64,000 nucleotides of DNA from a virus. This document shows positions 58,936-64,000 of the stretch, in pieces. Where the stretch lies: IMG/VR virus record IMGVR_UViG_3300011113_000640, positions 186,001-250,000 of that record; one strand, written 5' to 3'. The stretch's first letter is position 1. Each line of letters opens with the position of its first letter. A model generated the notes under the pieces. That model made no database searches, had not been told where the DNA came from, and saw only the letters and a list, made by a program, of their open reading frames with translations. Made by a program: the position numbers and the translations under genes.

Positions 58936-60269
58936 CGGATTTAGAATTTCGTAGACAACACCTTGACACCAAAAGTGCCAGCTTCTGTGGCGCCAAATGG
59001 TACAATGCCACCATATGGTTGGGATCTGGTCAGACCACCAGTTGTCATCATCCACCAGCTCATGCCATAGACACAGAAGCTATCAAAACCAATCCCAAGG
59101 CCATACATAATACCCCACAAAAGAAACAAGATCGAAATCAAATGCAACAGGGACAACGTCCTGCCGGATGTGAATACTGTTGGAAGATTGAAGACATGGG
59201 AGTGGATGCCATCAGTGATCGTGTGTATAAAAGCAAAATATATTCCATAGAGGCCTTGGATGAAGCATACAACAAAGACTCTCAAGAGGACATGAATCTT
59301 CGTACTCTTGAAATAGCGTTTGACCGCACTTGTCAATTTGCTTGTAGTTATTGCAATCCTGCCTTTAGTTCAACCTGGGTCAAGGATATCAAAAACAACG
59401 GTGCTTACACAAATCTTGTCAGTGATGGTCGCAATCATTTCACACACAAACACGACAGTGCTCAGTTGTATCAATTTGGCGAAACCAATCCTTACGTAGA
59501 AGCCTTCTTTGCTTGGTGGGAGTCTGACCTACACAAGACCTTGCAGGAGTTGAGAATCACTGGAGGAGAACCTACCATGAGTGGCGAGCTGTGGAAGTTG
59601 ATTGACTGGTTCAAATCCAACAAAGGAAAAAGCTCAACTCGGTTGGCCATCAACAGTAACTTGGGCATGGATAGACCAAAGCTGTTTGAATTTAGAGATG
59701 CTTTGAAGGACATTCCGCACGTGGAAATCTACACCAGCATGGAAGCGGTAGGAACGCAGGCTGAATACATACGAGACGGCCTGGACTATGATCTATGGAT
59801 GCACAACGTACAAGAACTTCTTGAACACGATCACATACGTGCAGTCCACTGTATGGCTACCATCAATGCCCTGTGCCTGGACAGTTTGGATGAATTTTTA
59901 GATCAATGGATACGATTGAAAAAGGTGTATGGCCGCGAAAGAGTGAACTACACATTGAATATATTACGTTTTCCCAGTTTTCAAAGTCCGTTGGTGTTGC
60001 CAAAAAATCTTTTGGAACTCTACAGTGATAAGTTAACCCAGTGGTTGGATCAACATCGTGATCAACCATACATGCATGAACATGAAATCAATCACATGAC
60101 TCGTTTGATCGAGTATCTAAATCGTGTAAAAAAACCACACAGCGAAGCATTTGAAATGCCCAAACTTTTCAATGACTTTAAACAATTTTACACACAATAC
60201 GATCAACGTCGCAACAAAATTTTTGTTGCGACATTTCCTCGCTTGGCAGAATGGTATCAAACACTATGA
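58932..60269 (+). CDS. Radical SAM protein with N-terminal Cys-rich (twitch-like) region, copy 2
   Basis: A 445-residue paralogue of copy 1. The N-terminal region has TSCHHPPAHAID, KAIHNTPQKKQDRNQM and RPAGCEYCWKIED. The radical SAM motif is CQFACSYC (C134/C138/C141), with LRITGGEPTMS after it. The barrel end RDKIFVATFP-type sequence here reads RRNKIFVATFPRL and matches RRGTDFLRTFPEM in copy 1. Start and stop both overlap neighbours by ATGA. Two non-identical paralogues separated by a TEK-motif gene point to an enzyme set instead of a simple duplication, since the sequences have diverged widely. Confidence 0.88.
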   Translation: MTDLEFRRQHLDTKSASFCGAKWYNATIWLGSGQTTSCHHPPAHAIDTEAIKTNPKAIHNTPQKKQDRNQMQQGQRPAGCEYCWKIEDMGVDAISDRVYKSKIYSIEALDEAYNKDSQEDMNLRTLEIAFDRTCQFACSYCNPAFSSTWVKDIKNNGAYTNLVSDGRNHFTHKHDSAQLYQFGETNPYVEAFFAWWESDLHKTLQELRITGGEPTMSGELWKLIDWFKSNKGKSSTRLAINSNLGMDRPKLFEFRDALKDIPHVEIYTSMEAVGTQAEYIRDGLDYDLWMHNVQELLEHDHIRAVHCMATINALCLDSLDEFLDQWIRLKKVYGRERVNYTLNILRFPSFQSPLVLPKNLLELYSDKLTQWLDQHRDQPYMHEHEINHMTRLIEYLNRVKKPHSEAFEMPKLFNDFKQFYTQYDQRRNKIFVATFPRLAEWYQTL

Positions 60270-61582
60270 CAAAAATTTTAGGCAAATACAACTGGAATGA
60301 TCGAGTACCTAGTTATATTCCGTTGGAGCAGTTGACAGACGTTCAGCGTCATAGGCTCATAGACAGTGAAACATTTTGCATGTTGCCTTGGATACACTTG
60401 CATGCCTGGCCCGATGGACGTGCATATCCCTGTTGCATGGGTCGAGCCCAGCATTCTGTAGGCAACTTCAAAGAAAAGCCCATGCGTGAAATCTGGAATG
60501 ATCAACCCATGCGCGAGATGCGCTTAAACATGCTGGAAGATAAACCTTGTGCCGAGTGCGGTCACTGTTATGAACAAGAGAAATCTGGATTTGCCAGCAT
60601 GAGAAACAATTCAAACAAGAATTTTGGACAACACATTCAAAAAATAGATGATACCCGTGCCGACGGCAGTCTGCCTGATTTTAAACTACACTATTGGGAC
60701 GTGCGATTTAGCAATATCTGTCAACTGAAGTGCCGCAGCTGTGGAAGCATATTCAGCAGTCGCTGGTATGACGATGATGTCAAACTCTGGGGCAAAGAGC
60801 TAAGACCTCGTGTGAGCTTTGCTGGACGACACGAAGAGGATGTATGGGAGCAGATGCAGGAACATGTTCCCCACTTGGACCAGATATACTTTGCTGGCGG
60901 TGAGCCCTTGATCATGGAGGAACATAATCGCATACTTAAACTGCTGATTGAAAAAGGCAACACCAAGGTGCATTTGATCTACAATACCAATCTCAATGAA
61001 CTGCGATACAAACGTGAATCGGTGTTGGACCTGTGGAAGCATTTTCCTAATATTTGTGTAGCGGCCAGTTTAGATGACATGGGAGCTCGGGCTGAAATCA
61101 TACGCAGCGGTACTGATTGGGACAAAGTAGAACAAAACATTAGAGATTTAAAACGAGAATGTCCGCATATAGATTTCATGATCAGTCCCACCCTGAGTGT
61201 CATGAACATCTGGAACTTTACACGATTTCATCGTTACATGGTCGAGTCTGGATTTATTGAAGCCAAAGATTTCAACTTGAATATCTTACAAGGGCCCAAG
61301 GAATATAGAATAGACTTGTTACCTCAGGATATAAAGTTTCGTTTCAAGCAAGAATTTGAACAACATATCGAATGGTTACGCCCCTTGGATACAATACAGC
61401 GAGCAACTGGCGGATTTGAAGCTGCCATACAGTTCATGATGGCACAAGATAACAGTTATTTGCTTGGCGAGTTTTGGGAAACCACCAGCGATATGGATTG
61501 GAGTCGTGATGAACGTTTGATCTCGGCTGTTCCTGAACTGGCCGAAATATTACAATACAAACCAGCACACACACGAGTATGA
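60266..61582 (+). CDS. Radical SAM protein with N-terminal SPASM/twitch-like region, copy 3
   Basis: A 438-residue protein starting at the ATG that overlaps the previous stop. The N-terminal cluster region has FCMLPWIHLHAWPDGRAYPC followed by CMGRAQ, GNFKEKPMREIWND, and CAECGHCYEQE, the same elements that normally form a C-terminal SPASM/twitch domain. The radical SAM motif is CQLKCRSC (C152/C156/C159), followed by SIFSSRW and IYFAGGEPLIM. A C-terminal helical tail of about 80 residues follows. It is one of three tandem proteins of this subtype with the next two genes. The substrate is unknown. Confidence 0.88.
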   Translation: MTKILGKYNWNDRVPSYIPLEQLTDVQRHRLIDSETFCMLPWIHLHAWPDGRAYPCCMGRAQHSVGNFKEKPMREIWNDQPMREMRLNMLEDKPCAECGHCYEQEKSGFASMRNNSNKNFGQHIQKIDDTRADGSLPDFKLHYWDVRFSNICQLKCRSCGSIFSSRWYDDDVKLWGKELRPRVSFAGRHEEDVWEQMQEHVPHLDQIYFAGGEPLIMEEHNRILKLLIEKGNTKVHLIYNTNLNELRYKRESVLDLWKHFPNICVAASLDDMGARAEIIRSGTDWDKVEQNIRDLKRECPHIDFMISPTLSVMNIWNFTRFHRYMVESGFIEAKDFNLNILQGPKEYRIDLLPQDIKFRFKQEFEQHIEWLRPLDTIQRATGGFEAAIQFMMAQDNSYLLGEFWETTSDMDWSRDERLISAVPELAEILQYKPAHTRV

Positions 61583-62799
61583 AACTACCACACGAAAAAT
61601 TCTGTGTACTACCTTGGGTCAGCCTGGAAGCCAGTCCCATTGGCACGGTCAGACCCTGTTGCTTGGCCGATGATGAAATTGTGGACAACAACGGAGAAAA
61701 ATTCAATCTTGCCGCAGCCAATTTTGCCAACATACAAAACAGCAACGACATGCGCAGTTTACGTCAACAATTTTTGGATGGACAACAACCACAGACCTGT
61801 AGAAAATGCTGGCGTGAAGAGCGCAGTGGCCGCACCAGTAAACGTCAGCATACCTTGGACAGATTAAAACACATCTTGGCCGACCATGATTCGTGGACAG
61901 CAGATGCCAAGCCATTGATATTTTTAGATCTCAAACTGGGCAATATCTGCAATCTCAAATGCCGAATCTGTGGTAGTTGGAGTTCCAGTACATTTGCCAC
62001 CGAAGAGTTACAATGGCTCAAACGCGGTGAAGACAAAAAACAAAGCCATCACTATCAAATGTTGCGACAAGGTGCTTGGCCCAGAGAAAATCAGCAGTTT
62101 TGGTCAGAGATAGATCAGATAGTGAATCAAATACGATACATAGAATTCACTGGTGGCGAACCTTTCATGATACAAGAACACTTTGACATGTTGCAAGGGT
62201 TGATAGATCGTGGCATAGCCCATCAGGTAGAAATACACTACAACACCAATGGAACCCAATGGCCAGAACAAGCCGAAGCGATATGGCGTCATTTCAAAAC
62301 TGTTGAGATTGCGTTCAGCATTGATGATGTGGGTGCTAGATTTGAATATCAACGGACCAATGCAGTTTGGGATGAAGTAGTGGCCAACATTGAAAAATTT
62401 AAACAGTTGCGTCAACGTCACAGCAACATAAAACTACAAGCGTGCATCACAGTCAATGTTTTCAATGTATATTATTTGGAATCAGTGGCCTTATGGGTTG
62501 CACAGCAAGGTTTTAATTTCGTTTATTGGAACATGTTGCATGATGCATATTATTTTAGCATAGCCACACTGCCAGAATCAGCCAAGATTGGAATAGCCAA
62601 AAAATTACAACAGGCACAGGTACCAGAATCAATCCGACGAGAGTTTGAAAAAATAATTGAATTTATGAACAACGGTGCTGGTCTTGATGGCAAGTTATTG
62701 AAAATTAGAACCACAGATTTTGACTACAAACGCGGTCAAAACTTGGCCGTGGTTGCACCTGAATATGCTGCCCTGATAGATTATGCCGGCCCCAATTAA
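61579..62799 (+). CDS. Radical SAM protein with N-terminal SPASM/twitch-like region, copy 4
   Basis: A 406-residue protein with FCVLPWVSLEASPIGTVRPC followed by CLADD, then CRKCWREERSG, in the N-terminal region. The radical SAM motif is CNLKCRIC (C124/C128/C131), with GSWSSSTFA next to it and IEFTGGEPFMI after. It has YNTNGTQWPE where copy 3 has YNTNLNEL. Its start overlaps the copy 3 stop (ATGA), and its end overlaps the next gene by 17 nt. Same fold order as copies 3 and 5. Confidence 0.88.
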   Translation: MKLPHEKFCVLPWVSLEASPIGTVRPCCLADDEIVDNNGEKFNLAAANFANIQNSNDMRSLRQQFLDGQQPQTCRKCWREERSGRTSKRQHTLDRLKHILADHDSWTADAKPLIFLDLKLGNICNLKCRICGSWSSSTFATEELQWLKRGEDKKQSHHYQMLRQGAWPRENQQFWSEIDQIVNQIRYIEFTGGEPFMIQEHFDMLQGLIDRGIAHQVEIHYNTNGTQWPEQAEAIWRHFKTVEIAFSIDDVGARFEYQRTNAVWDEVVANIEKFKQLRQRHSNIKLQACITVNVFNVYYLESVALWVAQQGFNFVYWNMLHDAYYFSIATLPESAKIGIAKKLQQAQVPESIRREFEKIIEFMNNGAGLDGKLLKIRTTDFDYKRGQNLAVVAPEYAALIDYAGPN

Positions 62800-64000
62800 T
62801 CGTCCTGAAACCCTGTGCATGGCCCCATGGACACACACATATCTCAGTCCACAAACCGAAAGACGCATGTGCTGTGCCAGCCGAGAACCCGCACAAAACT
62901 TCGAACAGTATATAGACACAGCTGCAGGTTCTGGAAAATATACACCTGTGAGCCTGGATGAGCACTGGAACAATCCTCACATACGAAGTGTGCGACTGAG
63001 GATGATGCAGGGAGAAATTTTGCCCGAGTGTGAAGTATGTAACAATAAGTTATTGAACACTGACGTATACAGAGACTACTTCAATCGATTATTTGGTCAC
63101 AAATATGAAGAGTGCATGCGTGCCACCGATCGCTATGGGTTCACCAAAGTAAGACCAGTCAGTTGGGATTATAGGTTCAGTAATCTATGTAACTTCAAAT
63201 GTCGCATGTGTGGAGACATGCTGAGCAGTGCCTGGGAAAGTGAACAACGACAGCACAATATGATTGACTGGTCAAATCCAAAAAATACATGGATGCGACC
63301 CGAGGTACGAGAAAAGATTTCAGCTTATCAAGATTCGCAGATTGAGGCCGAATTCGCTTTGGCGGTAGAGCAACATCGTGTGGAAGAAGTATACTGGGTG
63401 GGTGGTGAACCACTCATGTACGAACAACACTGGCGTTATATGCAACGTATTATTGAACTTGGAGATGGACCACGTGTGTATGCCAGATACAACACCAATC
63501 TCAGTAGGGTAGATTATCGCGGAACAAATCTTTATCGTGATATTCTGGCACACATACGTGATTGGCAAATCTGTGCAAGCCTGGATGGCACTGGTGCTAC
63601 GGGCGAATATATAAGGACAGGGTTGGATTATGTTGCATGGTTAGAGAATTTCAAACAAGGGCTAGAAATTACACATCATCGCAGACAGATGCGCATTGAT
63701 TTCACGTTGACATTGCCTGGCCTGTTTGAAGTTGTAAATATCCAGAGACTGGCCGATGAGTTAAATGTAGACATACTGGCCAAAGTAATATTTAGTTTTA
63801 CTCCAGACATTGTAATGAGTCCCTTGGCATTGCCCAGACCTGTTTTAGAGAGAGTGGTTGATGAACTTGCTGACCAAATACCCAACGGAGCACTCCGAGA
63901 TGTGCTAAATCAACTCAAACAACGACCGACCTTTGCCGAACAATGGCCAGATTCTTATCAGGCAGGACTTGCAAAAGGCAAGGCTCGTGTGCTAAAATTA
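62783..64000 (+). CDS. Radical SAM protein, copy 5 (partial, runs off the right edge)
   Basis: Open from the ATG at 62783 to the last base, 406 codons with no stop, so the C terminus is outside the window. The N-terminal region has LCMAPWTHTYLSPQTERRMC followed by CASRE, and CEVCNNK. The radical SAM motif is CNFKCRMC (C136/C140/C143) and VYWVGGEPLMY follows. YARYNTNLSRVDY and ICASLDGTGATGEYIRTG match the SAM-binding half of copies 3 and 4. It overlaps the end of copy 4 by 17 nt. It is the fifth radical SAM gene in this operon; whether more follow cannot be seen. Confidence 0.87.
   Translation, partial: MPAPINRPETLCMAPWTHTYLSPQTERRMCCASREPAQNFEQYIDTAAGSGKYTPVSLDEHWNNPHIRSVRLRMMQGEILPECEVCNNKLLNTDVYRDYFNRLFGHKYEECMRATDRYGFTKVRPVSWDYRFSNLCNFKCRMCGDMLSSAWESEQRQHNMIDWSNPKNTWMRPEVREKISAYQDSQIEAEFALAVEQHRVEEVYWVGGEPLMYEQHWRYMQRIIELGDGPRVYARYNTNLSRVDYRGTNLYRDILAHIRDWQICASLDGTGATGEYIRTGLDYVAWLENFKQGLEITHHRRQMRIDFTLTLPGLFEVVNIQRLADELNVDILAKVIFSFTPDIVMSPLALPRPVLERVVDELADQIPNGALRDVLNQLKQRPTFAEQWPDSYQAGLAKGKARVLKL

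Noticed and set aside
1-64000. CRISPR arrays, insertion sequences, integrase or attachment sites
   Set aside because: No spaced direct repeats, transposase, integrase or tRNA-linked repeats were seen by eye.

Overview
The window is part of the genome of a T4-like contractile-tailed phage (tailed dsDNA virus, myovirus morphology). The calls that fix this are the head block 20 / small core genes / 21 / 22 / 23 in T4 order on the minus strand, a 26-53-5-25-6-7-like baseplate set, the 55-47-46 block, and AT-rich late-promoter boxes (NATAAATA) in front of virion genes. The domain content and the very long gp7-like wedge protein resemble marine and freshwater T4-like phages (relatives of cyanophage and pelagiphage T4-likes) more than T4 itself. 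The host cannot be read from the sequence. No tRNA gene, integrase or CRISPR array was seen.

Layout. (1) 1-11,257, mostly minus strand: a virion protein, two convergent glycosyltransferase-like genes, then (in transcription order from the right) a tape-measure-like protein with a peptidase-like domain, portal 20, a 73-aa protein, an acidic core protein, protease 21, scaffold 22 and major capsid 23. (2) 11,283-13,606, plus strand: baseplate hub gene 26, a 58-aa protein, and three small accessory genes. (3) 13,607-23,124, minus strand: late sigma factor 55, an SGNH-like hydrolase, nuclease 47, a 28-aa micro-gene, a radical SAM gene, a TEK-motif protein, 46, two more radical SAM genes, a GIY-YIG endonuclease, and a structured non-coding stretch whose helices fall in the order of a group I intron. 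(4) 23,235-52,926, plus strand: baseplate and tail genes, including one 4,921-codon gene that takes 23 percent of the window. (5) 52,998-64,000, plus strand: a tightly overlapping operon of small proteins, three glycosyltransferase-like proteins, one TEK-motif protein and five radical SAM proteins, the last running off the right edge.

The gene 55 sigma factor presumably reads the NATAAATA boxes. Several of these boxes lie only 4-7 nt from the start codon, so those messages would be leaderless or nearly so. The most unusual feature is the load of eight radical SAM proteins in two architectures (three with a C-terminal SPASM-like cysteine region, five with the cysteine-rich region in front of the radical SAM core), two TEK-motif paralogues and five glycosyltransferase-like proteins. 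Their overlapping starts and stops suggest co-translation as a biosynthetic or modification pathway. Its product is unknown; virion or envelope glycan decoration, or peptide modification, are the ideas worth testing.
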